Part shown: piece after piece, positions 41,890 to 54,936 of the stretch
Layout: the number at the start of each line of letters is the position of its first letter
Position numbering within the stretch: the first letter of the stretch is position 1
Source of the DNA: Eretmocerus hayati
Lineage: Eukaryota; Arthropoda; Insecta; Hymenoptera; Aphelinidae
Reading direction: 5' to 3'
NCBI GenBank assembly: GCA_029851415.1
Contig: CM056741.1
Span: 89,315,282-89,379,281, forward strand
DNA: 64,000 nt
The notes under the pieces: model-generated
Databases searched by the model: none
What the model saw: only the letters and a program-made list of their open reading frames with translations
Told to the model about the DNA's origin: nothing
Program-made: the position numbers and the translations under genes

Positions 41890-44800
41890 GTAACACACAA
41901 CAATGACACGTCCGGTCGGAGTATGAAATTCATGGCGAATATCTCCATCGTATGGACAGCACTGCATTTTGCTGTCACCAGAACGACCAGTGTCGTGTCC
42001 TTGTTTTCGACGTCTACCCATCACCTCCGGGTAGGTGATCGCGGCTAACTCATTTGCGGGACTGGTTGCCTGCCTCCAGGCATGTCCGCACGGTACTCAT
42101 CTTCTCACCGCATCGTCGTCGCAGTCTCGAGCAGCATCTTGGAATTGTGTCAATACATGTTTTCGCAGGCTGCTGTCTCGAGACACGACGAGCGAGATTT
42201 TTAGGATTTCCCCAAACGGCTGTGATGGTTTACCGTCACATCACCCCGCACAGTGGGAGTAAAAACTGATTTCGGGACAAGATTCAGCGCCACACAAATA
42301 CTGAACCGATCGAGAAAATTCAAACTGGATTCCCACTGTTTTTTCCCACTCTACACGATACCTTCCCAAAGAATTCGATTCGGGAAGCTCTGGAGACATA
42401 GTATCGTATTGGAGGGCGATCAACACGAAGAACAGAAACTGTCAGCTTGTACTGACGAGTAATAAATAATTCCTCCAAGCTGCAATCCTCCCAAATCCAG
42501 GTGAGAGTGTTCGTGTAGCATCTGAAGTGAAGATAGACTCCTTGGAAGAACATTTCGTGAGGCTACTGGACTTAGGGTTCTAAGAGGTCGTCGATATCAA
42601 GGATATCCGAGTACTAGGTGAGTGGGGAAGATATTGGAGAGTTCTGGAGCTCCTGGATAGAGCTCCCGGATTCCTGTGACATAGAGAGTGATGAACGAAC
42701 TACTGTGAGTCTCAAAGTCATAATTTGAGCACACTCTGAACCCCGTACATTGCCACCAGGATCGAAGAAAGTCGATTCTTGATGATTGGGGTTGATCACC
42801 AAGGCAGTTGAGCATAGAATCCTGACTTGAACCTATGTTATCGCGCCGTGATGACTATCAACTGATCGCTCACGACACCATAGTCTCCCACGACTTACCG
42901 GGCTGCGGCAATTGGTATGTTCGAGTGCCTGGGAGGTGTTTGGTCGTCATGCAGACAATCTTTGGGGTGACGTTTGTACTCCGAATCACGGCAGCGATTA
43001 CTATTCACACGCGTCTCCCGTGGGTTCCGTGAGAATTCCAGATCTACATAGCTGACCTCATCAATACCCGGCAAAGGATCTCGTTTCGGCAAATCTCGTC
43101 ATCCGAGAAGCACAGTCTAAGTTATCGGATTGCACGCTCTCGGAAGCTTGGTCATCACACTCTTCGGCCTTTTGGCCTATTTCTGCAAGAAAACCCCCTA
43201 CTCCCACTGTATTCCCATGAATACACACCAAGTCATAATTCAATTATTCTACCCTCTGCATCACAATCATGCGAGGTCCTCAATCGATTTCCAAACTCAT
43301 TCGGGACTATCTAATGGCTGGAGTCACACTCTCTCTCTATCTAACGGCACTCATGAGATCTATACCATCCTGAGACTTTTGGGCTTACCATGGACATCCG
43401 ACCCACTGGATTACACAGGGTGGCGAAGAATTCTCCACCCAGTACTGCTTTGATGTAGTTTTTGACACAGCCTCCAATCCCGGTCCGGCATCCAGTTCAC
43501 CAAGGGGCGACGGCATGGCATTCGCAAGTATACGATCTTTCGAAGACGCATGTTCGAGTTGACCATGGTCGAAACTCCGAGCTCCGGTTACCCCGGCGTC
43601 TCCAGAGATCTGTGGAGTCTATTCGGCGGCTTTGTTCTTCGCGAAATCGAGCCAGATATGACAGATCTTGACTGCTCGACTGGTATCGCTAGTTCCGGAC
43701 ATTAAAGTTAGCTCTCTTGGAGTCTGACTCAAGGGTTCGATCTAATTTCCGTTTTGTTTAGTCACCGGCAGATTTGAATTATTCGAGTTCAATTCGCCTT
43801 CCACGACAGCCGGCAATGCTCTCACGACGGGAAGCAATTTGGCTTCACAAGGCCCGTGGGGGAATCTGTTACCTTCTTCCCTTGGATGCAGCTTCCGTAT
43901 CGCATTAGTCGTTGGGTCAAACTTCACCACGCCTACCCACCGATCTATGGAGATCCATACAGTCACTAGGCCTCCTCCCAGGTCGTTAGCTCTCACTGCC
44001 CACGTCTTATCAAACTTTAGCCCCGTCATTCCTTCACCAAAGCGCCCAGGTTCCTCAACTCATGACGTCACCCTCGAACACCTTCCGCCAACCCTTTACA
44101 AAGGCGCTCAGGTTCTCCAACTCATGCTGTGTACGACCGTTTATCTTTTTCTTTACCGCGCACAAGGCCCTTGGAGTCCTCAACACTCACATTTGATCGA
44201 CACCCGTCACTTACAGGATCTGCCTCGAGATTCTCAGGTTTCTCGTCCAGACACTCTCGGCGAGGAAAGTCCTTCTCACTGTGCTCCTCCAACTACATAC
44301 TGTGAAGAAAATCCTCCTCACTCGTCTCTATTGAACACTCTTGGTGAGGGAACTCCTTTTCACTGTGCTTCCCTGAGCACTCACTGTGAGGAAACTGCCC
44401 CTCATTTGACCGTTTTGTTCTACCTCTAAACCGTGACGCACCATCGTCTGTACTGAGGCAAAATTCAATATCATTGTGGCTGGCAGCACGTACAGTTGAC
44501 CTTACTAAGAAGAATCCTAGACTCAACTGACCTCCTCGGAGGTCCTTGGATCGCACAGCCTATGGTTCCACAGATGGTTGATGTGTCACACCTCTACAAA
44601 AGCGCTCAGGTTCCTTCACCCATGACACCTCAATTCGTTCAATCGCCATACCTTCACCCATGGCTTTCCTGACCGTTTTCTATCCGTTCCCCCTCCAATA
44701 AGACTGCTGGATTCTTCACTCGAGGACCTCTCACTGTTTGTGCACCTAACTTGGGATCTGAGAATATGCTCACTTAGACATCGGGTTCTCCCGAAACCGT

Positions 44801-45747
44801 TACTTTGCCGGTCCATCATCGGTTCGCATTTTACGGGCAGATTCTCACAATCTGCGATCCATCCCTGTCCAAGCTCTGTATCATCCTCGAGGAGATCCTT
44901 CCGACCTTCAACCCGGTCCCACTTCTCTTCAGCATTCGATGAGCGGTGCACACGTCTACGCACCCCCTTGCATCTACTCACCCGATGATTGCGTCTACAC
45001 TCATACCCCTTGTCGCCACATTTCGAATCTCAACTTGAACAATCTTACTCGATCTGGCTACTCAGCACATTGCGCTCCTCCTCTAATGACTGAGATCACG
45101 CCGGCTTGGCATCACTTGAGCTGAATCTTCCCTCATTGGATCCGATATCACATGAGCTGGCCCTGGATGATCTGGCATCCCATACATCTCCAGTCCAGTC
45201 TGTCTTCTCCTCTAGTCAGGATTCGATTGGGAACGGTCTAGCCTAAGCATGAAACTCCCTGTCTCCATAGCCGGTATCAGAACTCGATGAGTCCACGATC
45301 CTACGGCGTCTATTCCTTTTTCTTACTCTTCGGAAACCTGATTTGCTGCTACCACGGCAACTCTTGGTCAATGGATACTCTACTGGAGTCACCATGGAAA
45401 TTGAGGCCTCTCTTGCTCACTCCTGGCTCATCGTTCGATCCAAAGTCGCAACCTTCCAACTTATCAGAACTCTCATTTGCAGCACTCGATCTGTCGAGGG
45501 AGTTATCATATGTGGCGATTGATAAGAGGTATTTTTCTAGAGTAGTTATAGGCTTCTCTCCCGAGCTGTAAGTTGCCAAAGACATGTGACCTATGGCTGA
45601 TGAGGTGGTCATCCAATGCTCACGGTGGGCTGGAAGCGCAGCAACGGGCAGGAAGGAGCTCGTACCCGCGACTGCTATGCTGTCTGAAGACAATGACATG
45701 GAAAGAGGCTCGAGAGCCCCATCCGACGAACTCTGTTCACTACAGCT
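41890..45747. other. Unassigned region, mostly noncoding
   Basis: About 3.9 kb in which I cannot support a gene. Frames of 60-196 residues occur on both strands without a domain. The plus-strand frame 43839-44429 contains a short tandem coding repeat (see 44253-44410). The sequence is less AT-rich than its flanks between 43.4 and 45.3 kb. Confidence 0.4.
44253..44410 (+). repeat. Degenerate 42-45 bp repeat that keeps a reading frame
   Basis: Four diverged units encode a Glu/Pro/His/Cys pattern of 14-15 residues: LGEESPSHCAPPTTY, CEENPPHSSLLNT, LGEGTPFHCASLSTH and CEETAPHLT. Period preservation at codon multiples hints at past coding selection, but the surrounding frame is not convincing. Confidence 0.45.
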
Positions 45748-48700
45748 AGCAGATGGATTAGAACTCCAATCTACGGACGACTTGTTAATATGCCAGACGA
45801 CGGATCTGATGATATCTCGTGTATCTCAGAAATCAAGTCTCCGCGATTCTGGACAATGTCCATTATGGTATCCCTCATTTCTCAACTTTTATCATCCTTA
45901 CGGGCGCCCGTGGATCGTTTCTCCATGACAAAAAAATGAGAAACCTTCGCCTATATATCCTGAAAGAAATTTTTCAACCGTGCCGACACGACCCGACATT
46001 TTTTCGAAAAAGGGTGTCGAAAACACTGGAGATTCTTCTCGATCGACATGTTTAAGCCTCACACTGGAACGCCGTTTGATGTCTCAAAGTACTCAAATAC
46101 ATCATTCCCGTCGTAAGAATTGGTGCTGAATTCGGATTCGGAATAATATTGATGACTGACTGTGACCTGGATCCGAAAAATGGGATTTTTCGCCAACAAA
46201 ATATCGATTCTGAATATTTTCCCTCATTCTCTCTCTTACCAGCAATTCAGTGAGCCACAAGAGCTCTCCAAAATACCTCCCTCTGGCTGGAATTCCACAG
46301 AGGACTGAATGCCAACCCCAGTTTTGCAGTGGAAAATCATCCAAGTAGTCCAGGTTTGTAGTTGTTACTACCTCATCGTACGTCCACGTCGAATTAGAGT
46401 GTTTTCTGCAACTATCCTTCTGAAATCCCGAGGCTGTTTTCCTTGATCTGGGATACCTCAATCGGATATTTCCCATAGTTTGTAGGTAAAAAATTCTGTC
46501 TCAGGTAGACCTACAATAGTGACTTACCGAGGAATCAGAGATTGTGACTGTTCTGCCGTAATTTGTTGGTAACTGTTGATTGCCTCGACAAATTTGGATT
46601 AACAGAGAAGCATTTGGGGAGTTATTCTGAAATCTATCGATTGATCACGAGTAGAACCTCCCCTAGTTGTTATTCCCATACCTGGTAGCACAGATACACA
46701 AGAATGACGGATTGGCTCATAAATTTTTTGACGTATTGTTGAATTTCTATTTTGATCGTCAGTGCGCGAATGAGTCATTCGCACACTGTTAGTCACATTT
46801 CATTCGCTCACAGAAGATCAAAAAACGTAGTATAATACTCGGGCGCAAAGGTTTTCGCTTTCTCATGACTATTTGGACCCTTGCCTGCGGTTCGGGCTCA
46901 AAAAAGTCACTCGAATCGCGAAAACCATAATTTGCGCTCTTGTCTCATAATAGTATAATTTGTTATTCTGTGCGCAAGATAGTATATTATGATCCAAGGG
47001 CGCAAACGATGGTTTCCACACTTTGAGTGACGTTTCCAGGCCCGATCCGCGGGCGTGGGTCTGAATAGTCACGAAAAAGCGAAAACCGTTGCGCTCGAGT
47101 ATCATACTATGTATTTTGATCTTCTGTGAGCAAATGAGAAGCGGAAAAAAGTGTGCAAATGACTCATTTGCGCACAGACGATCAAAAAATGTATTTTTAC
47201 CTATGGAAACACCCTCGAAGGACTTCGCAACCCATTCTATCGTGTTTGCGAGCCTGTTTCGCGTGAGTAATGAGTGTTTAGAGTATTTTTTCCAGTCTAA
47301 CAGATGCTTAGATTCGTAGAAATCCATTCCAAGAGCAAATCTTCTTGCACTAATTAGCATCTCTTGCGCGAGCGCTGTTCTCTACCTCTTCGGAGACATT
47401 CTCTATCGATAACAAATCCAATTTACTTCAGGAGCTCTGCCGGAGTCGATTTAATGCAGTGGAACCGAAGCTACAGCTGTTTGAATGAGGAAAAATGTCT
47501 TAGGTATCGAACCCGTGAGTCTGGATGAAGATCTGCGGTATCGCCTGCCCGTTAAACCGTGTATTTCTGCTTCTACATCATCAGATGTACTCCACTGAGG
47601 AGTCATTCTGGAGGAAATAGAGTCAGCTACCGATTCGAATTAGTTTCGACGATACGAAGTCATTCGCATGCGCAAAAGTTTCGCACTTGTCTGGCCAGTG
47701 TCGGACAGAATCGCGGATAATGATTCATTAGACTCGAATTCCTTGTGCATGTGGAAATGCACTTTTCGAGTTTCTAAAATTTCCAAGCACTGCGACAGTT
47801 CAAGAGGCTCCAGAAAAGAGGATGATGGCTCGGAGCTCTCACTTACGATGTTCATTATCGAAAAATCGGAAAGAATAGAATGAAAGAAGTTCAACTATAC
47901 GTCGAAAAAGTGATAAGCCAATCCGTCATTTTCGTGCATCTGTGCTACTAGGTGTCAAAAAAGACTTGGGGAGATTGTACAAGTGATCAATCAATAGATT
48001 CCAGGATGACTCCCTAAATGCTTCTCTGTAAATCCAAGTTGGTCGAGGCAATCAAAAGTTACCAGCGAACTATGGTAGATTAGTCACAATTTTTGATTCT
48101 TGGGTAAGTCACTATTGTCGGTCTACCAGAGACAGAATTTTTGACCTACAAACTATGGGAAATATCCGATTAAGGTACCCAGCATAGGGATTTGAGAAGG
48201 ATAGTTGCAGAAACCACTCGAATTTGACGTGGACGATGAGGGAACGACAACTAAAAACCTGGATTCGGTGCGAGGGATCTGATATTTCGGCACCTGAATC
48301 GTAGTGAATCGTCAACATCAATCCATATTCATACTCAACATCGAATTTCGCATAAAAAATGATGTCTCCAAGTATTCAGAGACTCCAGATTGAACGCAAC
48401 AAAGCTTTGATACAGAAGAATGATGGAAAAAGTCAAGTAAAAAATCTCAAAATCTCAAAAATCAGTATTTCAACGATTTCCCACTGCAAATCTGGGACCG
48501 GCAGTAAGTTCTCCGTGAAATTTCAGCCAAAGGAAGGTATCTTGGAGAGCTCCTGTGGCTCACTGAATTGCTGATAAGAGACAGAATGAGGAAAAAATAT
48601 TCAGAATCGATATTTTGTTGGCGAAAATTCCCATTTTTCGGATCTAAATCACAGAACATCATCAATATCACTCTGAATTCTAATTGGGCAGCAATTTTCA

Positions 48701-49067
48701 CAATGAGATGATGTATTGAAGGACTTTGAGACCCCAAACGGCGTTCCAGTGTGAGGCTTAAACATGTCGAGCGAGAAGAATCTTCAGAGTTTTCGACACC
48801 TTTTAAAAAAAATGTCGGCTCGTGTCGACGCGGTTGAAAAATTTCTTTCAGGATATATGGGAGAGGGTTTCTCATTTTTTTGTCATGAAGAAACGATCCA
48901 CGGGCGCCCGTAAGGATGATAAAAGTTGAGAAATGAGGGATACCATAATGGACATTGTCCAGAATCGCGGAGACTTGATTTCTGAGATACACGAGGTACC
49001 ATCAGATCCGTCGTCTTGCATATTGATGAGTCGTCCGTAGATTGGGGTTCTAATTCGTTTGCTAGAC
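45748..49067. repeat. Giant foldback: arms of about 1.0-1.2 kb around a 1.1 kb loop
   Basis: 45748 to about 46750 and about 47885-49067 are inverted copies with substitutions and small indels. Shared blocks include TCCATTATGGTATCCCTCAT, ACGGGCGCCCGT and TCACTATTGTCGG-like sequences near the inner ends. Frames encoding SQKSSLRDSGQ appear in both arms on opposite strands, so the arms may carry a remnant of a coding exon or simply mirror one another. The loop holds a second foldback. Confidence 0.8.
46751..47187. repeat. Inner foldback inside the loop of the giant inverted repeat
   Basis: Ends read TTTGATCGTCAGTGCGC and the near-complement GCGCACAGACGATCAAA. Arms share GAATGAGTCATTCGCACAC-type sequence and blocks such as AAGGTTTTCGC and AGTATNATACT. 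It is about 437 bases with no coding capacity, and is likely a separate miniature element that landed in the loop, or the original core. Confidence 0.7.
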
Positions 49068-49080
49068 GAGTATTTTGAAA

Positions 49081-49425
49081 GCTCTCACTTTTTCCCTCGG
49101 GATAGCAGTCAGATCTTACATTTACAGATTTCGTACACTCCAAATCTTTGATATACCCTTTGTGTCTACATCAAGTCCCTCCAGAGTTTTAGTGATCAGG
49201 CGCCTATGGAGGGACTGGCCCGAAACACTCCACTTTAATCCCTAAATTACATACAGTTCAACAGTCATTCGGATCTTCCTTCTGGTCCCGCGTGGTGTTT
49301 TAGAGACACAAAAAATGTCAGCACCTCACGTGAGACGCAAAAGAGTATCAAATCATTAGATTCGAATTCTCTGATGGCTCATAAAAAACGGTCGAGTAAC
49401 TTCCTGAAATTTGAAAAATTAACAT
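49081..49425. repeat. Direct repeat, copy 1 (about 345 bases)
   Basis: Matches 49551-49890 in the same orientation with about 10 percent differences, from CACTTTTTTCCCTCG through TAGCAGTCAGATCTTACATT to AAAAAACGGTCGAGTAA and AAATTTGAAAAAT. It begins 14 bases outside the right arm of the giant foldback. Confidence 0.8.
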
Positions 49426-49550
49426 GAGCGACTGAAATCATTCTATAAAACCTCAACAATTTAGAGCGATAAAGTCGTTGCGAATCAGTTATTCTGATCC
49501 CTGTCTCAACATCTAGATGGAGTCAAGTAGTTCCTCCTCGCTTTCAAAAT

Positions 49551-49890
49551 ACTCACTTTTTTCCCTCGAGATAGCAGTCAGATCTTACATTTACAGATTT
49601 CGTACATTCTAAATCTTTGATATAGCCTTTGTGTCTACATCAAGTCCCTCCAGAGTTGTAGTGATCAGGCCTATGGAGAGACTGGGCCGAAAACTTCATT
49701 TTAACCCCCAAATCACATACAATTTAACAATCATCCGAATCTCCCTTCTGGTCCCGTGTGGTGTTTAGGGGACACAAAAAATGTCAGCCCCTCACGTGAG
49801 ACTTGAAAAAGTATCGAATCATTAGATTTGAATTCTCTGATGGCTCATAAAAAACGGTCGAGTAAACTCCCTCAAATTTGAAAAATCAAC
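49551..49890. repeat. Direct repeat, copy 2
   Basis: Second copy of the 49081 repeat, start-to-start spacing about 470 bases. The following region, 49891-51000, contains no gene or repeat I can support. Confidence 0.8.
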
Positions 49891-50989
49891 ATTATTCTCA
49901 TCAAGGTCAGTCCCAGCTACAGTGAACTCTCAGGCTATTGAATCTCTACATTCGTCTACACTCAGCTCCCTGAGTCTAGGCAAACCCTATCACAAGATCT
50001 GCTTCAACTCTGCGAATCGATTCGAATTCGATAGAAATCCGCCTCACACACGTCAGGGCCCTCTGCTACTTATACAATAGCTACACAATCGTCGACAAGC
50101 GGAGAAACCTAGAGAGAATTCGCGAGAAAAATCTAGAAAATCTCACACGCGCCCCACCACTCGGTCAAATGTGTCTCGGTGAGCTCATTTCTCTTTTCCA
50201 ACCCTACCTACTCAATTTTCCCCCAACTCGGCGAATATACTTGAAAAATTCCATTGTGGATCCAAAAATCCCACTCTACAATTTCCAAACACTCACACGG
50301 CAGTCACTTAGTTCGGTTATGCTGATCAGAACCCCGTAATGAACTCCCAAGAATCTGTGGATGTATGCACACACGCTACTACACTCAGTTGACTGAGTCT
50401 CGAGAGTTCTCCTTACTCTCTCATTTCGAAATTTTGATCAAAGAATCCCTAGGACGTCGTAAAATCCCCCTGCCACTGTCCACAATAAGATTTGGGGACA
50501 GGGATAAATCTTCAGAATTTCCTCGGGAAGGATAGTAGGTCCTCCCACGAGCTGTGGGATGAACAATATCGGCAAAATTCTGACTATCAGTATTCCGAAA
50601 TATTCACACGCATCCACGGGGAGATGAGTCGGCATACGAGGACATGAAGAATCTTCCCAGCTGGGCAAAATTCACGAGAGGACCAGTTAACCTCGACAAG
50701 ATGATATGGGAGAACCCTGATTGAGACCAAAGTCCCTTAAGAGAAGATTTGGGTGAATATCTCTACAAAACCCTGAGCACAAGGGCTGCAAAGAGGGTAC
50801 AAATCATTTGAATTAGGGAGAAGATTTTGTTATCTCTATGACCAGGAAGTGACAGAGGGGACTACTTTATTACTTCATGCAATGAGCCTCGTATGCACGC
50901 AAAAGAGAGGAAAAATAACAAATATCCCACGACGGACACGGTTGGAGGATCCTCAGCACAGCAATAAAGCATTCAGAAGAATTTGAACT

Positions 50990-51240
50990 CGGCAAAAATG
51001 CGTTCACGAACTATTTCTGAACAGCTGGAGTGCTTTAAAAAAAGTGAGATGTGAGAATGTGTTACGGAATTTTTCCGAACAGCTAGAGTGCATTGAAAAC
51101 TTCAAGAACGGTAAGAAAGCGCTGCAGAATTTTTTTGGACGGCTGGAGTGCGTCAAGAAATTCCCAGAACGGTAAGGATGCTATCCGGACTTCTTTTGAA
51201 CGGAGAGAGCGTTGCAAGAATGTCAGGATGGCGAGGATGG
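50990..51240. repeat. Degenerate tandem repeat, period about 60 bases
   Basis: Three or four units share GGAATTTTTNNGAACAGCTGGAGTGC-like sequence (GAACAGCTGGAGTGC, GAACAGCTAGAGTGC, GGACGGCTGGAGTGC) followed by AAGAACGGTAAG-like sequence. Divergence is high. Confidence 0.5.
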
Positions 51241-51487
51241 ATTAGAAGGAATTGAAAACGGCGAAGACGCGTTTAAATAATCCCTCAAAAGAGCCACTCA
51301 TAGGTGGATATGTTTTCCATGCGCCAAAACACGTCCGGAAATTTCCGAAGAATTTTGAAATTTACGGCAGGACGCGTTACGGCAATAAAATTGCCAGGCA
51401 GGATTGTCAAAGTCACGTGAGCTCTGTCACGTTCAACTTCTGTGACGTGGTAAATCGCTTCACCGTGCACAACTTATCTCATAATTC

Positions 51488-51850
51488 AGGACTCTCAGCC
51501 TAAGATGTGGGTCTCATGTAAAGTAAGGCAAACATGACTCTTCAGATTCACTCTAACGCTACGACTCTGCTTAACCTAACGGATTTCCACCGAAAAGGTC
51601 GGAGAAGGAGGGGGAAGGAACAGACATGAGATGATTAATCCGAATTTTAATGGAATAATCTCGGCAAATATTCTACACACGTTAACTCCACGCGGAAATA
51701 CATGACATTGCACATATTGGAATTCCGACAATCGCGGAAGAATCACCAAGAAAATCCAACCAAATTCATAAACCATCTTATCAAATAGTTCTCGAGTTGT
51801 CTCTTATTGTTCCTAGGAATGCAATGGAAATTGTCGAAACACTCCCCGGC
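51488..51850. repeat. Dispersed repeat, copy 2
   Basis: Same orientation and similar length as 6262-6617. Both end near a block of GAAAATCGTCGAAA / GGAAATTGTCGAAA. Confidence 0.7.
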
Positions 51851-53090
51851 ACACGGTTTCAGCAACTATCTGAAACACCACGGCGGCAAAAATGAAGAGC
51901 ATGCTGCTTAAAAATGTGTGCAAGATGGACACTATATGGCGATATCCGTGTCGCGGCAACAGCACAAGGCCGTGATGGCTATTGGACCCCGCACTTTTCC
52001 TACACTCCAATTCCGGTGTCTTCACGATCCGACACGTCCGCGACTGCTAGGGTGTGCTGAACTCTCGACAGGATTTTCGCGGTGTGATTCAGACCCGTCG
52101 GATTCTCCAGGGGGTCGGCCCGGCAAAACCAGCCGATGGCCCGTAGAAGAGCCTAGTTGGCAGCTTTTGCAGGTTCCAAATCATGCAACAATTGCTGGCA
52201 ATACTCTCCAGGGCAATACTCTCCAGCCACCGGAGCCACTCTGCCTTCAAGGCAAAGTGGCTCCGGTGGCTCGCACAAGTACGTGTGTCAATCGCGAAGG
52301 ATACGCAACAAGTGTCATAATTGCCGTTCTTCTTCCGTCTTCGGAGCTCGTCATCTTTAATCGGAAAAGACGAGCCTTCATTGGCTAATAACGGTGACAT
52401 TGATTGGTCGTCAAGTTGATGTTCCACCCTTCTAGTAGCAACTGCGCGGCGAATCTCGAAATAATCAGTCGCGCACAGCAATGAGACTCCTGGGTAGAGT
52501 GTGAATATTTCCTTCATCGTATAAACGGCACTGGTTTCGCCTCCACCAGAGGCGACTTCTATCTCACTCGCACTCATAGCGAGAACGAGTACGCGTGGGA
52601 GCTCCGCGCACTCGCAGTTGCTTCCACTTGTGTACTTCCACGGCAACAGATATCCAGCCGACGACGAGATATACCTAAATATACTCGTTCCTGCAACGCT
52701 GTGAGTATTTGATGCGCAGGTTATCACGGAAGTGGTCTAGTTAAATATTTTATCTCTGACAAGCGAGACATATGATTGATTTGCACACCGCTATACATCT
52801 TTTGATCAACACACGCGTACAATTCATTATGTACGTAACGTCTACACATCAATTTTTTATTCGGCAGTCGATGTCTGGGTATAGTCAAGGTCCCAGATCT
52901 ACAAAGACAGGTATGACCTACCCCGAGGTAGTTGTACCGTATAGTAGCGCCATCGCGCTAGCGAAAACATCTCAGGAAAGTTTTATCTGCACGATCCACC
53001 GTGCGCGTCGTTTCCGTCACCGGCATCGATTCTGTGGTCACCCTGGTCCCTTGATGACATTAGGTACGCCTTCAGTGTCGTGGATGACTA
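51851..53090. other. Unassigned stretch with one strong hairpin
   Basis: No supported gene. A near-perfect 45-base palindrome lies at 52226-52270 (15-base stem GCCACCGGAGCCACT, then an inner 6-base stem with a one-base loop). About 65 bases at 52394-52460 resemble 40882-40948, including TGACATTGATTGGTCGTC. A 212-residue minus-strand frame at 52089-52727 has no recognisable domain. Confidence 0.4.
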
Positions 53091-53410
53091 TGATCGTGTG
53101 GATGATGATGCGAGGGTAGGCTCGTATACGAATATATCAAAGCTGCATGCAACTTCGAATGGCGGATCCCACTCAATCTGCCACTGATCGAGGGTAGTTC
53201 TTTTCTCGTTGACGCGGATGATCGCTATCGACGATAAGTTGAGCACTCGTTCGGCTCCAATCACTTTTTGCCGGTCCCAGAATCTCACTCGCTCCGCGAC
53301 GAGCGAGTGGACGGGTGGCATCCCCGCCAACATGCAAGCTGCGTCTCCTGACAAGGTTCGGTAGGCACAAATGCTCCTCAAAGCCGCTCTCCGGTGCACA
53401 GGCCCCATCC
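53088..53410 (-). pseudogene. R1-clade LINE ORF2 C-terminal fragment
   Basis: The minus-strand frame reads GPVHRRAALRSICAYRTLSG then LVAERVRFWDRQKVIGAERV. This matches the plus-strand R1-type element at about 60020-60200, which has GPVHRRAALRSIRAYRTVSG, with about 75 percent identity. Downstream sequence is shifted and degraded. It is a second, older copy of the family in opposite orientation. Confidence 0.75.
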
Positions 53411-53914
53411 TCTTCTCGATGATGTAAGATCTGAAACGTTTGTATGCAGAGTCCTTTCATATTTTACTTTGAATAAATCTAACTACTTTGACATCTGATT
53501 TCTAATCTCTCTAATCAAAATTGTAGAATCGCTCAAAGAGATAATTTCCGACATTGAAATTTCATATTGGAAATCCGAGAATTTGAAGTGTTTTAATGTC
53601 AATCGAATCAATATATCCTTCAATAATCTACAAGATCAATCTATCGAGTTTTCCAATTCCTTTGATATCTCAGAGAACTTTCGAAAAATCATATATAGAT
53701 ATATATAAATGCATATATACAAATTCCTATCAACGGATACGTATACGAATTATCCATACTGAAGCAGTGAGGAAGATGCCAGCTATCAATAAGAAAAGGT
53801 AGGTGCAACTGGACAGTCCGCTCATACAACTGTTCCCAACGAACTCAAATATATTTGTTATCCCGAGCCCTCCGCTCGGGTCATAACATCTGGAGGAAAA
53901 AAGGAAAATTTCAT

Positions 53915-54923
53915 GAGAGAATGAATGGATGAATGAATGATAACCATTATTCGCCCAAGGGCAAAATACAAGAATACATGGGCATATGGAACATATGTCA
54001 CTCTCACATAATAAATACATTAAATTTACGAAAATTTGTCATTTTGGTCAAGGCTATTGGAATTATCTCAGAAAGTGCCTAGTCATCTTGAGGCATCGTC
54101 AGATGCATAAGAATCATGGAAGGGAAGAGGAAGAAGAAATAACGTTTTCTTATACATATATCAGTCTTCACAAGGAAGATTGAGTAAAAAGAAACAATCA
54201 GACGTTTGGGAAGACATATGAAAAAGACATGGGCCCACAGTAATATCACACGAATCTCAGTTCGGTAGCGAGGAAGCCACGCAAAACTCTTCTCCAGTAG
54301 GAAACATCAATTGAAACGGGCTCAGGCCTATCACAGTTTAAAGATTAGGATAATGGTTTTTCTCCACGTCAATTTTCTGGGAAGACTGTGTTGTCCGGAA
54401 GTCTTTTGAGCACTCTTCAGATGATGATATCTTCCCAAGCTGCCGAAAGCCCGAAGAGAGAGAGAGTTCCACGAATTAGCGCATTGAACCTGGAAAGATC
54501 TTTTTCCATATTCAAGTCTCATGTTGGGAATTTTGAGAACCCGCTCTTCGAGATCACCATGTGCGGGGCGTTTGGATTGGTGCCTGGTGAACATCGCAGC
54601 TAGGTAGCCAGGTTCTCCCAAGTGCGTGATCTTATGCATCAAGAGAGCTGCGAAGTACATTCTCCGCGAATCAGTATGTAATCAACCCAAACGCTCCCTA
54701 ACGGGGAGATGTGCTCGTCTCTCCTAAGATCAAGAATATATCTCACACATGAATTGCGTAGTCTCTGTATCCATTGCCACTGTTCGCCCGTGGCGTCGAG
54801 GTACACGACTGTACAATAATCCAGATGCGGTTGAACTAATGACTCGACTAGGCGAATTCGGAGAGGTCTGGTGATACATGCCCTGAAAAACCGTAGACCG
54901 TATACGGCTCTGCTGACTTCCTT
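53915..54923 (-). pseudogene. LINE family A, 3' fragment
   Basis: Minus-strand sequence matches the RT C-terminal half of the element at 38951: VYGLRFFRACITRPLRIRL, PHLDYCTVVYLDATGEQ and LGEPGYLAAMFTR. The frames break near 54670-54700 and 54440. The 3' tail is an (ATTC)n-like tract at 53915-53940. The 5' side ends abruptly at TTCCTTAG, where a (GA)n tract begins; the intact copy continues there as TTTCTTAGTAAC (about 39530). Confidence 0.78.
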
Positions 54924-54936
54924 AGAGAGAGAGAGA
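54924..54936. repeat. (GA)n junction 1
   Basis: A short GA tract between the truncated family A fragment and the tail of the ORF1-only element. Confidence 0.85.

Noticed and set aside
52089..52727. A 212-residue minus-strand frame
   Set aside because: Composition is not protein-like, it spans a palindrome and short tandem repeats, and no motif is recognisable.
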